DNA from: Planococcus citri
Lineage: Eukaryota; Arthropoda; Insecta; Hemiptera; Pseudococcidae
DNA length: 64,000 bases
Reading direction: 5' to 3'
Assembly: GCF_950023065.1 (NCBI RefSeq)
Contig: NC_088681.1
Coordinates: 61,848,836 to 61,912,835 of the forward strand
Under the pieces are notes generated by a model. The model did no database searches and was not told the DNA's origin. It saw only the letters and a program-made list of their open reading frames with translations. A program made the position numbers and the translations under genes. Position 1 is the stretch's first letter. The number at the start of each line of letters is the position of its first letter. Below are positions 35,826 to 49,600 of this stretch, in pieces.

Positions 35826-38318
35826 AGCCCGCTTAAAGATCTATTGCACCCCCCTCCCCGTTGATCCTCTGGGACAGCTTTTTTCTTAACGGGTGAGTCC
35901 TAAGGCTCGCATTTCTAACCCTTGTACTCAAAAAGAAGTGGCCCTACTTACAAAATGGCGGCCATTTTGATTGACAGGTCATCCGAAATCGCAGATTTTG
36001 CGTTCCAACATAGGACTTGCACAAAATTATTCAAACCGTACAAAGGTAGATCGAAAGATCAAGCAAAAATATCAGCGGTCAAAATTTCAAGTGCTAAAGT
36101 GCATTTTTCGATTTTTGGTGAATTTTTGAAAATCAAATTCAGGCCAAAAACGAGAGAAAAAATCAAAATTTTACCAAATTGACCAAGAAAGCTGAAATTT
36201 GGGGTAGGTATACCCAATTTTCGATATGCCAAATCGATTGGAAACTGTTTCAAACTGTTTTGAGCAGTTCTGGAGCCTTCAGCAGATTTTTAGAACTCGA
36301 AATTCCCACAAAATTTCATCAAATGGAGTTGGATAACCGAAATTTATTCTGCAAACTAATTTCAATACGTTACGAAGTCAACTGCAGGGGGATTCAAGTC
36401 GTTTTGGAGCCTCCAGCGATTTTTTGAAAATAACTGGTGCCTCCAGCAGACTTTTGAAACCTGAAATTTCCCCTAATTTGCATCAAACGGAGATGGAAAG
36501 TCGAAATTCATTCTGCAAACTAATTTCAATACGCTTTGAAGTCGACTGCTGGTGGATTCCAAGTCGTTTTGGAGCCTCCAGCGACTTTTTGAAAGTTCGT
36601 ATGGTGTTTTTTGGAAAATTTAAATTTCCAAAAAGTAGCTGGAAGGAAAAAATCGAAGTTTTACCAAATTGACCGAGAAAGCTGAAATTTGGGACATACC
36701 CTATTTTTGACATGCCAAATCGATTGTAAACGGTTTCAACCCGTTTTGAGCAGTTCTGGAGCATCTAGGCAGATTTTTGAAACTCGAAGTTCCCACAAAA
36801 TTCCTTCAAATTGGAGTTGTAAAGCTAAAATTTATTCTAGAAACTAATTTAAATACGCTTCGAAGTACTGTAGGTGAATTTCAAGTCGTTTTGGAGCCTC
36901 CAGTGACTTTTTGAAAATTCCGGAAGCCTCCAGCAGATTTTTGAAACTTTGAATTTTCACAAAATTTCATCAAATGAAGATGGAAAGCTGAAATTTACTC
37001 TACCTTCCAATTTCAACACCCTCTGAAGACGACTTCAGGTGGGTTCAAGTCATTTTAGAGCCTCCAGCGACTTTTTTAAAAATTACTGGAGGCTCCAGTA
37101 GATTTTTGAAACTTGAAATTCCCCCAAAATTTCATCAAACTGAGATGGAGAGTTGAAATTCATTCTGAAAACTAATTTCAGTACCCTACGAAGTTGACTG
37201 CTGGTGGATTTCGAGACATTTTGGAGCCTCTAGCGACTTTTTGAAAGGTCGTATGACGCTTTTTGGAAAATTGAAATTTCCAAAGAGTAGCTGGAAGCTT
37301 CAAAACCATTTGAAAGCACCATGTAGTCGACTTCATATCGCATTGAAATTAGTTTGAGAAGTAGGCATATTGCAGCTTCTCAACTTTATTTGGTAAAATG
37401 TTGCGGGAATTTCAAGTTTCAAAAATCTACTAGAGATTCCAGTAATTTTCAAAAAGTCGTTGGAGGCTCCAAAATGACTTGGAGTGTAGAGTAAATTTCA
37501 GCTTTCCATCTCCATTTGATGAAATTTTGTAAAAATTTAAAGTATAAAAAATCTGCTGGAGGCTCCAGTAATTTTCAAAAAGTCGCTGTAGACTCCAAAA
37601 CGACTTGAATTTCACCAGCAGTACTTTCGAAGCGCATTGAAATTAGTTTGCGGAATAAATTTCAGCTTTCCAACTCCATTTTGATGAAATTTTGTGGAAA
37701 TTTCGAGTTCTAAAAATCTGCTGGAGGCTCTAGGAATTTTCAAAAAGTCACTGGAGTTTCCAAAATGACGTAAACTTGCGAACAGTCGACTTAATAGCGT
37801 GCCTAATTTGGAGTGTAGAGTAAATTTCGAATTTTCAACGTCACTTGACAAAATTTTGTGGAAATTTCTAATTTCAAAAATCTACCGGAGGCTCCAGAAT
37901 TGCACAAATTGAGTTGAAACCGTTTCCAATCGATTTGGTCGCTCAAAAATGGGGTATTTATCAAATTTCCGTAGTGTAGGTCAATTCGGTAAAATTTTGA
38001 ATTTTTTACGCATTTTAGGACTAAGTTTGATTTTTGAAAATTCTCTAAATATCCAAAAATGCACTTTAGTAGGTACTAGAAATTTTGGCTGGTGATGAAT
38101 TGTTGCATGCTCTTTCAATCTAGCTTTGTGCAGTTCAGAAAATTTCATGCGAGTCCTATTGCAATGAAAAACAAGCGATATTTCGTTAGTGAGGCCAACT
38201 TTTTTCTTTTGGAAAGTTTGCTATAAAATGTTGCTTAGGATTTCCCCTTTAAGAAAAAAGTTATCTCAGTGCATCGGCAGGGAATGCAATTATTGCTATT
38301 GTCATACCTTACCAGACT
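35826..38318. mobile_element. Foldback-like element, ~2.5 kb, with two different terminal words
   Basis: The left end (~35826, AGCCCGCTTAAAGATC…TTGCACC) matches the terminal type of the element at 1-1196. The right end, read inward on the minus strand (AGTCTGGTAAGGTATGACAA…), matches the AGTCCGGCATATGACAATAG type instead. Inside are the usual arm blocks (AAAATGGCGGCCATTTTGAT at ~35952-35971) and many CTGGAGGCTCCAG subrepeats. Two inner-arm segments occur in the same orientation (~36190 and ~36690), so the element is internally rearranged. No transposase frame. The termini are more diverged than in the 20.9-kb and 39.4-kb copies. Confidence 0.65.
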
Positions 38319-39370
38319 AATTCTCTAATGACGTCATTGACATTTCCTCTCTAAACAGACTTGGTCGTCATCATCGTCCGATCGACCTACAAAAACACGA
38401 ATACCCTCAATCCTCATCATCATCTCCCCCACCCCCCCCAATGGCTCACTCGTAGAGCTGAGGGGCAAACAACAGGCAAATTAGTATATATTACAGCAAA
38501 GAGGTGTGAGAAAAAGACGAAGGGCTGAGAGGAGGGAAAAAAACACCGACGAATGTTTTAATGAAAAATGCGTTTCGGTTTAGATTTTATCAACCGCCAG
38601 CTTAATAATTTCGGATTGCTGTGGCATATCCGATCCCCTGCTCGCGTTTCTTTGTCACTAGGGCAGCGAGCAACGCAGCGTCACCGACAGCATGGTTTTT
38701 GTTTTCATAACGTTGCCATATTAAATTATTCCGTTCTCGTAAATTAATTTCATTCAAAATGGCACCTTCTATTGTTCCCGCGTCGTATATATTTATGTAC
38801 ATAAATAAATGCATAGGATCTTTGTATATGTATGTAGGTAGGTACGTGTGGTTGCTGGTTTGGTTTTTTTTTCACCTTCGTATTTTTTTCCGCGTGTGTG
38901 GATGGCGTCGCGAGTTTAATTTTAAAATGCGTATCGCGAATAAATTCGAAAACGTTAATTCGAGATGGTGTTTTAGTCGACGTTAGCGAAACTTCATCGT
39001 CTTTTAATGCTGGTTTCGTCGTCTTCGATAGTACACTTATATGTAATAGGTAATATCATTGGCTGAACGTATTGAACACACATATCTTCTCTTCTCGTGT
39101 ACCAACTTCTGTTCCATTATCATTCAATTCGAAAAGATTCCCATCAGTCGGGATCTTTTTCATATGCGTTAAAATAAGCCGCTCGGCAGTAATGGAATCT
39201 GTTCGAATTTTATTGTGTCCTCTTTATGCGTCGTTTAGTGCACAATAAAATGTTCGCAGATACCGTCTGATTTGTAAATACGAGTTAATTCAGTTTTCGA
39301 ACTGACGACAAGTTCACTATGGTAGAAAAAATCGATCAGATATTGACGCAGGTCGGAAAAAATCGTAGGC
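38319..39370. other. No gene seen
   Basis: Complex sequence between two foldback elements, with a C-rich tract (~38432-38440) and GTAGGTAGGTACGTG near 38835. No supported exon. Confidence 0.4.
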
Positions 39371-39373
39371 GGT

Positions 39374-39387
39374 TTCTGCGCCAGGAG
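39374..39387 (+). repeat. Dispersed 14-bp word TTCTGCGCCAGGAG, copy 6
   Basis: Exact match in the context GGCGGT-TTCTGCGCCAGGAG-TGATTT. It lies 30 bp left of a foldback element but outside it. Confidence 0.85.
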
Positions 39388-39416
39388 TGATTTTTTTTTT
39401 TTAGAAATCTCAATAT

Positions 39417-41302
39417 AATCCGGCATATGACAATAGGAGTGATTGCACCCCTCCCCCCCAGCCGATCCTCCGGGACAACTTTTTTCTTAAAGGGGACATC
39501 CTAAGGAACATTTTAAAGCAAACTTGCCAAAAAAAAGTTGGCCTTACTTTCAAAATGGCGGCCATTTTGATTGACAGGTCAGCCGCGAAATCGCAGATTT
39601 TGCGTTTAAACATAGGACTTGCACGAAATTTTTCAAACCTTACAAAGGTAGATCCAAAGATCATGCAAACATTTATCACCTGTCAAAATTTCGAGTGCTA
39701 AAGTGCGTTTTTCGATTTTTGGTGAATTTTTGAAAATCCAATTTAGGCCAAAAATGAGGGGAAAAACCCAAATTTTACCAAATTGACCAAGAAAGCTGAA
39801 ATTTGGGATATACCCTATTTTCGACATGCCAAATCGATTGGAAACTGTTTCAACCCGTTTTGAGCAGTTCTGGAGCCTCCAGCAGATTTTTGGAACTTTA
39901 AATTCCCGCAAAATTCCATCAAATTGGAGTTGTAAACCTGAAATTTATTCTAAAAACTAATTTCAATACCCTACGAAGTACTGCAGGTGAATTTCAAGTC
40001 ATTTTGGAGCCTCCAGTGACTTTTTGAAAATTCCTGAAGCCTTCAGCAGATTTTTGAAACTTTAAATTATCACAAAATTTCATCAAATGGAGATGGAAAG
40101 CTGAAATTTACTCTACACTCCAATTTTAACACCCTATGAAGACGACTTCAGGTGGGTTTAAGTTATTTTAGGGCATCCAGCGACTTTTTTGAAAATTACT
40201 GGAGCCTCCAGTAGTTTTTTGAAACTTGAATTTCCCCCAACATAAATTTATCAAATGGAGTTAGCAAGCTGAAATTTACTTCGCAGACTACATGGTGGTT
40301 TCAAATGGTTTTGAAGCTTCCAGCTACTTTTAGGAAATTTTAATTTTCCAAAAAAACGTCGTACAACCTTTCAAAAAGTTGCTGGAGGCTCCAAAACGAC
40401 TTGAAATTCACCAGCAGTCGACTTCATATCGCATTGAAATTAGTTTGCGAAGTAAATTTCAGCTTGCCATCTACATTTGGTAAAATGTTGCGGGAATTTC
40501 AATTTCAAAAATCTACCAGAGGCTCCAGTAATTTCCAAGAAGTTGCTGGAGGCTCCAAAATGACTTGAACCCCCCGAAGTCGTCTTCAGAGGGTGTTAAA
40601 ATAGGAGTGTAGAGTAAATTTCGACTTTCCATCTCCATTTGATGAAATTTTGTGAATATTTAAAGTTTCAAAAATCTGCTGGAGGCTTCAGGAATTTTCA
40701 AAAAGTCGCTGGATGCTCCAAAACGACTTGAAATTCACCTGCAGTACTTCGTAGCGTATTGAAATCAGTTTTTAGAATAAATCTTAGCTTTACAATTCCA
40801 ATTTGATGGAATTTTGTGGGAATTTCGAGTCTCAAAAATCTGCTGGAGGCTCCAGAACTGCTCAAAACGGGTTGAAACCGTTTCCAATCGATTTGGCATG
40901 TCGAAAATAGGGTATATCCCAAATTTCAGCTTTCTTGGTCAATTAGGTAAAATTTTGATTTTTTCCTTCATTTTTCGCCTAAATTCAATTTTCAAAAATT
41001 CACTAAAAATCGATGAACCCACTGTAGCACTTGAAGTTTTGACAGGTGATAAATTTTTGCATGGTCTTTCGACCTGCCTTTGTAAAGTTTGAAAAAGTTC
41101 GTGCAAGTTCTATGTTGAAACACAAAATCAGCGATTTTGGGTGACCTGTCAATCAAAATGGCCGCCGTTTTGTAAGTAGCCAACTTTTTTTTTGGGCAAG
41201 TTTGCTTTAAAATGTTCCTTAGGATGTCCCCTTTAAGAAAAAAGTTGTCCCGGAGGATCGGCGGGGGGGGGTGCAATTACTCCTATTGTCATATGCCGGA
41301 CT
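39417..41302. mobile_element. Complete foldback-like element, ~1.89 kb
   Basis: Left end (A)ATCCGGCATATGACAATAG (39417 on) and right end CATATGCCGGACT (to 41302) are inverted copies of each other. The match extends through GGAGTGATTGCACC and the reverse complement of GGAGTAATTGCACC. The long arms contain the AAAATGGCGGCCATTTTG block on the left and AAAATGGCCGCCGTTTTG on the right. The left arm block is followed by subrepeats whose orientation flips near the middle (~40300), as expected for a foldback structure. It is the closest relative of the 20.9-kb element in this window. Frames inside it are repeat translations. Confidence 0.8.
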
Positions 41303-44060
41303 AATAATAGAACTCTCACCACTCGTCGATGCCGATTGAACTAGAATTTGACTCATTGAAAGAGCATCTCACTCTCCCCCCCCCCTCGCCGAACTAAATT
41401 TTGAGCGGTCAAAGATCATTTTTCCTTCTTATCTCTTCCAAGACTCTCTAAAAAAAAAATTCAAGCGGAATATTTCATTTTTTTTGGTTGACAACTTCGA
41501 ATGCTCACAACTGATCATTCTGACATCACAACAAGAAATAAATGAAATAAGATTAGATCTGGTGGTTTCCGATTTCAAAGAAATTTCATTTAGGAATTTT
41601 AAAAGTCAGAACAGATTTGGTAAAAAAACTAAAATTTTTGGAAACTTTTTACAAAAAAAATAGAATTTTTCTGTTTTCTGAATCGAGAAAATTTCCATTT
41701 TGGATGAAATGACAATTATTCACCCAGAGAGAAAAAGAGAAAATTTTTTGAAAAGATGCAATTTCATTGTAAAAATTGAAAAATCACCAAATATTCAAAA
41801 TTAAATTTCAAGAATGAATCAAAACAGGTAAGTTTTAAATCCAAAAAAAAAAAAAAAAAAAAAAATCGAATATTTTCCAGCAGAGTTCATTCTTGATGTG
41901 CACAAAAATCGTTATAATTTGCTATACCCACACTCGAGTGGGGGGGGGGGGGTGAACATACTTCTATTTTCAAATACCGAGCTAAATCTAGTAATTTGCC
42001 CCTTTATGGATTTACATGGCAATGCCTGTCTATCGATGATTGCGCTGCTCCTGGCGCAGAACCCGCTTCATCTTTTCAAAGCATATCTGCGAATTTTTTC
42101 AGAAAAAATGCAGATGAATCGTTACGCTGAGGTGTTTCAAGATCTGAAAGAACTTTAAAGTTATGAAATTTGATATTTGATGGCAAAAAAGTTGTAAGTT
42201 CGTAAATTTACTCAAGCTGTTTTTTTATTTGCAAAAGAAAATCTAGGTACAGACAAATTAGTTGATCGAATATTAGACCGGATAAATTTCCGAGCGAAAA
42301 TTGCTCGAGAAAATTTGAAGCGAAACGGAATAATTTAGGCAATTTTGATTTTTCACTCGAGTTAGCGTGTTAAAAGGGTAACTTGTAAAAGGGAAGTATC
42401 TTTAAACGATTATTCAGGTCGATTTTCAAGCAACTCTACCATTATACCAGGCAGAGAAACAAGGACGAGAACGCAGAGAGATGAGAAGCAGAGGATAATA
42501 GAAAGAATCAACTTACCGTAAGAAAAGTGTAAAGCAATAACGTTTAGTTCGCTTATGTTATAGTGAGATTGGCGAGGACCATCGCACCACTACCTAGAAG
42601 GGTACCAGGGGGTGGGGGGTGCTGCTGTTGCTAAAGCGAAACTTTGTTGTATAAGTTATAATACGTTCTACGGTGTGTTTAATCGAAGACGGGTAAAATT
42701 CGGCTAATTTTAATGTTACCTCCAAGGATTATGTTTTGAGAAAGTTGCTGATAGTGGTCGTGACTGAAATCACGAAAGCTATTAGCGTAAATCAGGTTTG
42801 CAACGATGAAGGGGGTAGGTAATCGTTTATATTTCTCTTCGACTGGTGATGCCGAAATTTCTACCAGTGCTATCAGAATGGAAGGGAGAGGGGGGAGTGG
42901 AATAGTTTCAAAAGTGGTGCGAGTGATAGTAGGTATTTTTAGTCGTAATTCGCTCTGCGTAAGGCTTAAGAGACCGAAAACTTGAATGACTGGTACGATT
43001 GCTGGCTGGAAATTGGACGACGAGGAATCGATACGAAGGCGAAGGCGTCGAGTATATTGGTAAAAATTCTCATACCTCTATATATATAATTCATTACAAG
43101 TCTAACTGCGGAAGATTTATCACCCTTAAGGGTGTATTCCCGCAGGTGATACGTTTCGAGTAATAAAGTGGGCATATATCAACGGCCCATAATGGCCTAT
43201 AAATGTTGAAGCGCACGAGTTTGTCGACGTCTGCTGCCTCGAGAACTTACCCGGAAATAAAAATACTACACGGTTTGACTTATGCACACAAATTAATTAC
43301 ATTTATTCGTCTACGTCTACCTAATTATTAAGGATAGTTATATGGCAAACGAAACGAAACGTCGAAAAAAAAAGGGTTTAATTTTCCTGCTTCTGAACTG
43401 TGTGCGTTGGTTTGGTTGGCTTTTCAATAAGAACTTTTCGACGTAGGTACTACCTACCTTCCTACGAGTACGAAAAGTTGACCCGAAAATATAAATAAAA
43501 AGTTAAACAACTGTGAAACACTGCAAGCTTATACCTGTTGCGTGATTCGGTGCGGTAAGCCGTCGAGATGTAATTTTAACGTCGCCTTTTTACGTTTTGT
43601 TGTTGGATTTTTTTTTTTCGTTTTCTGCACCGACGAAAAAGCTCTCTCTACTTTTCTCCTTTTCCTCGAGCCATATTTCTTGTTCGAGTTTGTGTGTTCC
43701 GATGAGCTATATACGAGGGTGAGAGCGAGAATTACGAGACGGTGGGGAAAAAAATTCAATATACGTGTATTAAAAAAGCAACCAAACGAAGCGAAGCGTT
43801 TAAAATGGGATTACATATACGACGGTGTAATTTAAATAGCCGACTAAAGTATTTAAACGCTCGTAAGAATGTTGTTTTGGTTATGGTTTTTATTTATTCG
43901 CTCGTTTAACTGCCAACTCACGTAATAGAATTAATAATCTAGACCCTGAAACGATGCTTTACGGCCGGCGATTGCGTTTTTGTTGCTAAAGGTTAGAATT
44001 TGTTCCCTGTAGTAGATATATGTGTGTTTTTCTAGCTATAGGGGTGGCAGGGCGGATACG
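41303..44060. other. No gene seen; long poly-A and poly-G tracts
   Basis: It includes an uninterrupted A run at about 41848-41866 and a G run at ~41940-41952. It also has an isolated good donor-like ACAG|GTAAGT at ~41828 without a matching acceptor-bounded coding exon. From 42.2 kb on the sequence is complex but has no recognised frame. Confidence 0.4.
42048..42061 (-). repeat. Dispersed 14-bp word, copy 7 (reverse orientation)
   Basis: Plus strand CTCCTGGCGCAGAA; read on the minus strand GCGGG-TTCTGCGCCAGGAG-CAGCGC. The GCGGG left flank matches copies 5 and 8. Confidence 0.85.
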
Positions 44061-44064
44061 TTTC

Positions 44065-46640
44065 TCTCGCTTTGAAAATGATGTGTTCGAGATAAATTAC
44101 GGATAAACGTAGAGTGAGTTTTTTTTCTAACGAGATGTTGTCAGAACGTAACGTGAAATTGAATCGCAGTTGTCGAGTATTTAAATTAAAAATTACAGAG
44201 ATTAAATTAGTTTTGAAACTGGGGAAATGAATAAATCGAGTGGAAGCGTCGCTTATAACTCGAGTACAGCGACAGATATCGCGAAACTAATTTCAAATTC
44301 GGAATCAGCGTCGTCGAAAACATAACAATCGATATGCGTGACGATTTTTTATCAATTTCCGATTTTGGCTCACCCCCCTTACCCCTCACCCCACCACAGA
44401 ATAATTGAATTGACATTTCAGGAATTATGAATTTTCTACAGGGAAAGTTACTCAAATTCAAAATAGGAATCAACCGTTGGAGTGATCCTATTTGAGTCAA
44501 TTAGCTAAATTCGAGGTATCTGTTGTGAACAACCCCTCTTCTTTTTTCACCGTCGGGGGGACGTGTGCATCAAAAATTGATAAAATATCGTCTTTCATAT
44601 CGATTGTATGGTTTTCGGGGATGCTGAATCCGATTCTGTGATTATTTTTTCATTTAAAAGTGTTGTTTTTGAATTATTATTGAAAGGTGGAGTCTTGAAA
44701 AAAATACTTTTCACACTTTGAAAATGATGTGTTGAAATAAAGGGGTTTCCCAGGTAAGATAGGTGAAATGCCCCTATCCTCGGATTTTTGAAATTTTAAT
44801 TGAACATCGTTGGGTACCTTTAAAAAAATTTGAACACAGAAAAATTGTCCTCATCCCACCCTCCCTCCTTGCCCCATGACGAAAAAACTTTTTTTAGTGG
44901 AAAAATCATACTTCAACGAGATTTGAATTTTAAAAAACTTTCACTATCCAAAATTTATGTAGAAGAGACATGAGTCTCACCACGTGAATTTTTTCAACAT
45001 TTAAATATTGACCAAAAAAATTTGAAACCCGGTACAATTTTTTTTTTTTTTTAAATAATACGTTTAGATAAGTAGATACTATTTTTGGAAATTTTTTCTA
45101 GTTTTTCCTTCAGGTGGGTCATAGGTATTTAAGAACTCAAAAAATTCTTGAAAATTTGTTTTTCAGGTCATGGCATTGCATTGCCAAAACACCGCTACTT
45201 TAGGTTGTATAGTTCCGAAATTTTGGATGCAAGCCTCTAAAAACAGCAGAAAACAAAACAACTTCTTGAAAACCTCATTCTGGGCCCATAGGCACCTTCC
45301 CCAATTTTTGGGTCAGAGAAGATTGCCAATATGGGTATCGTTATCATATGAATCGAACCCTCCCACCACGAATATTAAGTTAGATTTACAGCTGGACTCC
45401 TCTAAGGGCCTCATTAGGAGAAGGGTTGCATTGAAATTGAGATAAAACTCACAATTGAAATATTAAAAAAATTACAACGATTTTGAAACTGAGGGAAATT
45501 GATAAATGAAGTGAAATCGTCATCTAACTCAAGTAAAACGACAGATTATCACAAAACTAATATCAAATTCGGAATCAGCGTCATCGAAAACCTAACAATC
45601 GATATGCGTGACGATTTTTTATCAATTTTTGATTTTGGCTCACCCCCTCTCCCCTCCCCCTCCCCCAAAGATATCAAATCACAATGTGCTTTAGTTCAGG
45701 AATTAGAATTATCCATTTCAAAAGTAAAATAACTGTTGGATGGATCCTATTAGTATCAATTAGCTTAATTTGAGGTATTGTAAACAAAACCCCCACCCTG
45801 CACCCCCTCCCCCATCAATGGGATGGTCCATGTCAAAAATTGATAAAAAGTCGTCATGTATACCGATTTCATGGTTTTCAGCGATGCTGAATCCGATTCT
45901 GTGATTATTTTTTGATTTAAAATTGTTGTTTTTGGAATATTATGCAAATGTGCTTTCATTTAGTAGATAATTTTCGGTTATTTGTCTCAATTTTGAATCA
46001 AGAACAAAGGTCAAAGGTTGAAAGGGTTGTATTTCCAGTTCGGTCAATTTGTGGGGAAATTTGTCAGTCTCGAAAGAAATACTTTTTACGTTTTTGAAAT
46101 GATGTGTTCGAGGTAAATTTCGGATAAAGTCAGAATGAGCTTGAGCTTTTTTCCTTTGACAAAATGAAAATCACAGTTTTGCTCGAATAAAACGACAGAT
46201 TATCACAAAACTAATTTCAAATTCAAAATCAGCGTCATCGAAAACCTAATAATCGATATGCGTGACGACTTTTTATCAATTTTCGACTTTGGTCCACCCC
46301 CTCACCCCTTCCCCATTCTAAAGGTATCAAATCACAATGTGCTTCAGTTCAGGAATGATGAAAATTTTCATGTCAAATGAAAAATAACTCTTCGAGAAAT
46401 CCTATCGGTATCAATTACCTTATTTTGAGGTATTGTGAACAATACCCCCCCCCCATCTCCTCTCCCTCCCACTTCTTCAAAGGGGCGGTATACATCAAAA
46501 AATTGATAAAAATTCGTCATGTATATCGATTGTATGGTTTTCAGGGATGCTGAATTCGATTCTGCGGGTATTTTTTCATTTAAACGTATTGTTTTCAAAA
46601 TATTATGCAAATGTCCTCTGTTTTTAGTCGGCAAGTTCAA
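44065..46640. repeat. Three diverged copies of a ~620-bp repeat, the second split by ~690 bp
   Basis: Each copy starts with a CTTTGAAAATGATGTGTTCG-like phrase (44072, ~44718, ~46090). It continues with AAACTAATTTCAAATTCGGA plus ATCAGCGTC (44285, 45556 and 46208 regions), the phrase ATCGATATGCGTGACGA, a C-rich tract and a 'GAGGTAT…GTGAACAA' segment, and ends near ATCCGATTCTG(T/C)G…TTATTTTT. Copy 2 has its head at ~44690-44740 and its body at ~45430-45960, separated by unrelated sequence. No coding frame is supported. Confidence 0.65.
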
Positions 46641-49600
46641 TTATCTGAGTCAGTTCGGTCCAAGAATGAAAATGAAAGATTTCAAGAGTCGTATCTTGAG
46701 CCTTTTCAATTTCAGAATGAATATTCCGGCGTAGTTTAAAAATAAAAATGGGTGGAAAATTTACAAAAATCGATATTTTTGAGAGAGGCTTTTTCCATCA
46801 GATGAGTTTTTGTTCTTCTAATTTCAATGCAACGAGATTTTCAACTCATCAGCATCATATGCAATCAAAAATCAGAATAACTTTACTGTTTTTGGGCCTC
46901 ACTGTATGGTAAAGTAGAGTTACACACGTGCGTGTACTCTCACCGTGTTCAAAAATCTATTTACATAAATCATTAATTTTGTAAACCCCCTCTCCTTCTC
47001 CTGCTCCAGCCAAGTTTGACGTCGTTGTCGTCGTTTTTAGTTTAGTTTTCGTTTCACTTTCGAGTTGCAAAATTTCATCATCTTATCTCGGTGGCAATTA
47101 CGCAATAAAACGAGAAAAGTTAGCAGCCAACCGATTACCTATTGCGTAGCTTGATTTACGTCTAAGTTAATTTTCAAAATCAATTTATACCCAGTACCTA
47201 CCCAACATGCTTTGGAGTTGCAACCTTGCGTTAACTAATGGCGAACGACTGGTAACCTCGACGCCATCCATCCCTATCGCGTCAAGGTCATACGTGTACA
47301 GGTACACTGTATAAAACACTCGTGTAGGTACTCTCGAGCTTCATTAAAATTGATCTGGTTAAATGCGAGCTGTGTTGTTATTCGTACACCAGATACCACT
47401 ACCATGCACGTGCTTACTGCTTATGGAGCTCTCCATGTACGAAGTACGAACTAGTATATTTACAAGTACCTCTCTCGATGCACAGTGCGAATGGGTCTGG
47501 TCGGTATACTATACACTAAAACTCGACGAATTCTCAATTTGCAAACCCCTCGAGCGACGGTTACATAATTCTGTTAATTGTTATAAAACTGTCGCTTATG
47601 TTTCGTAAGGCGATAAATTTTAGCGGAATTTACTCGCGATAAACATGCTAATACACTGGAGAGTTTATGCAGTGTAGGAGATGACGCGTCTGTAGCTGTA
47701 TCTCGATGTAGATAGAGGTACTGGGTACTGTGTGCTTGTGCATGGCCATTGTATGTACCATCGTCATCGTTGTCGTCGTCGTGTGCTCCGAGTAGTATAT
47801 AAATATCTATTCTGTTGTGTAAAGTTTATGTTTTTAATGGAATTCAGCGCATTGCGAATTCATTTGAACGACGGTTTCGACGAAAAGTTTCTTGGTACTT
47901 GTAGTTTTACATTCGTAGAAAGAATATGCCAAGATGCACCAGTGTGTAGGTACGAAGTAATCCACCTACATACATTCTACAATTACATACTTCGATATTA
48001 GATTTATGTGGGTGGACATACGAGTAGCTGTAGGTCTGGAGGAGGGATCAGCTGAAAATTTTATGTGATAGGTACTCTTACATATATAGTAAAATTTCGT
48101 TTGATTGCAGAAATTTTGAGAAATCTACCTATGAAAATCTGAGAACTGTGGCACATTTTCTACGAGTAGGTGCAGACAAGATGCTGGAAATCTTGTAAAA
48201 ATTTGAAACTTTTGCTACTGTTTTTTTTCTTGAAGAAGTCCCCCCCCCTCCAATACCTACCTATGACCCACACATCTTTCGTTTCATTAATTTTTTTGAA
48301 AATGTAGAAAATTTATCAAAAAATCTTTGTAAATTTTGCCTTTCGTTCAACTTTTATGTACTTACCTACTTTGGAAAAGTGCTCAGTAGGGCGAGTCATT
48401 CTTCATTTTTTTTTGTGAAATTTTAATTCTGATTATGCTACATAAGGAAACTAATCAAAATTATTATATTTCAAAGCAAGAATAGGTACTGATATTCTGT
48501 TTGAGAACTCGTGAACTTGACTAAAATCAACTTTGAGCTAATCTAATACCCTGAATAAATTATGATATGCGAGTACTAAAAATCATCTGTTTTCCTCCTG
48601 ATCATCCTCCTCCCTCTTCTTCTTCCTCCTCCTCCTCCTCCTCTTCGTCCTCTTCGTCCTCTTCTCCTCAAAAATCTAAAAATTTGACATTTTCCCTATG
48701 CAACATTGTGTTTTTTTAGTTATGAAACTTCAAAAAAGGTAAAGATTATTCACCCATCTGTCTACTCAGTCACTGAAAAAAACCTCGAAAACCAGGAAAT
48801 TAGGTAACATTGATTTTTTAAAAGAAATTCAAGATTTTTTTAGGAGACGGATATTTTGACTGCAAAATAGAAAAAAATTGTAAATAGTACCAAAAGTGAT
48901 TTTATTCTTACAAAAACACAGAAAAATTCGGGCACGATTGCTCGAGAAAAAATAATGGAATAGTAACACTGATCAACAGGTTGCTGTATATTCGTGGTGT
49001 CCAAAACAAAAATGATCATTATTGAATGAACCAAACGAAAGTTTTTTAAAAAATGAGAAAGGAAGAGGAAAGAAAAAGTGTCTGAAAATGTTTTCTTATG
49101 TACCCACCTAATGGAAAAAATGAGGTAAATTTTGTTTAAGCAATCTCTGCAGATATGAATGTAACTATTTGTAATTCATTGTGGGTTACATAGTCTTTAA
49201 AAAATGCTTGGGAAAAGAGAAGAAAATTGAGTTAAAAAAATTGATAAAAATTCTTTGTTTTAGAAATGTTTGTCCTTGTGTTTTGGAGTTTGAATAATTC
49301 ATCAGAGAGGGAGGGGATTTTTTCAGCTGTTTATATGGATGAAGTTTTCTTTAATTTACTAGTATCAAATTCCTAAAAAGTTGTTGTTATTGTTTTTATA
49401 AAAGTACCTACCTGAATATGAAACTTGAAAGAAAAAAAAAATGCAAATTTGAGTTTGAATAATTTTTATGGTGGGGAGGGGGGAGAAGAGGAGGAGGAGA
49501 TTTCAGCTACTTTTTTGATGACTTTTTTAAAATGGACGAGTTTCTGAATTGTTTTTTTGTCTTTTGATATGAGTATCGCGGGATAAGAAATTTTAAAAAC

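Noticed and set aside
45090..45119. Fourth recursive splice site (TTTTTCCTTCAG|GTGGGT)
   Set aside because: The acceptor half is good but GTGGGT is a weaker donor and there is no downstream GTAAGT at the expected distance. Kept only as a weak possibility.
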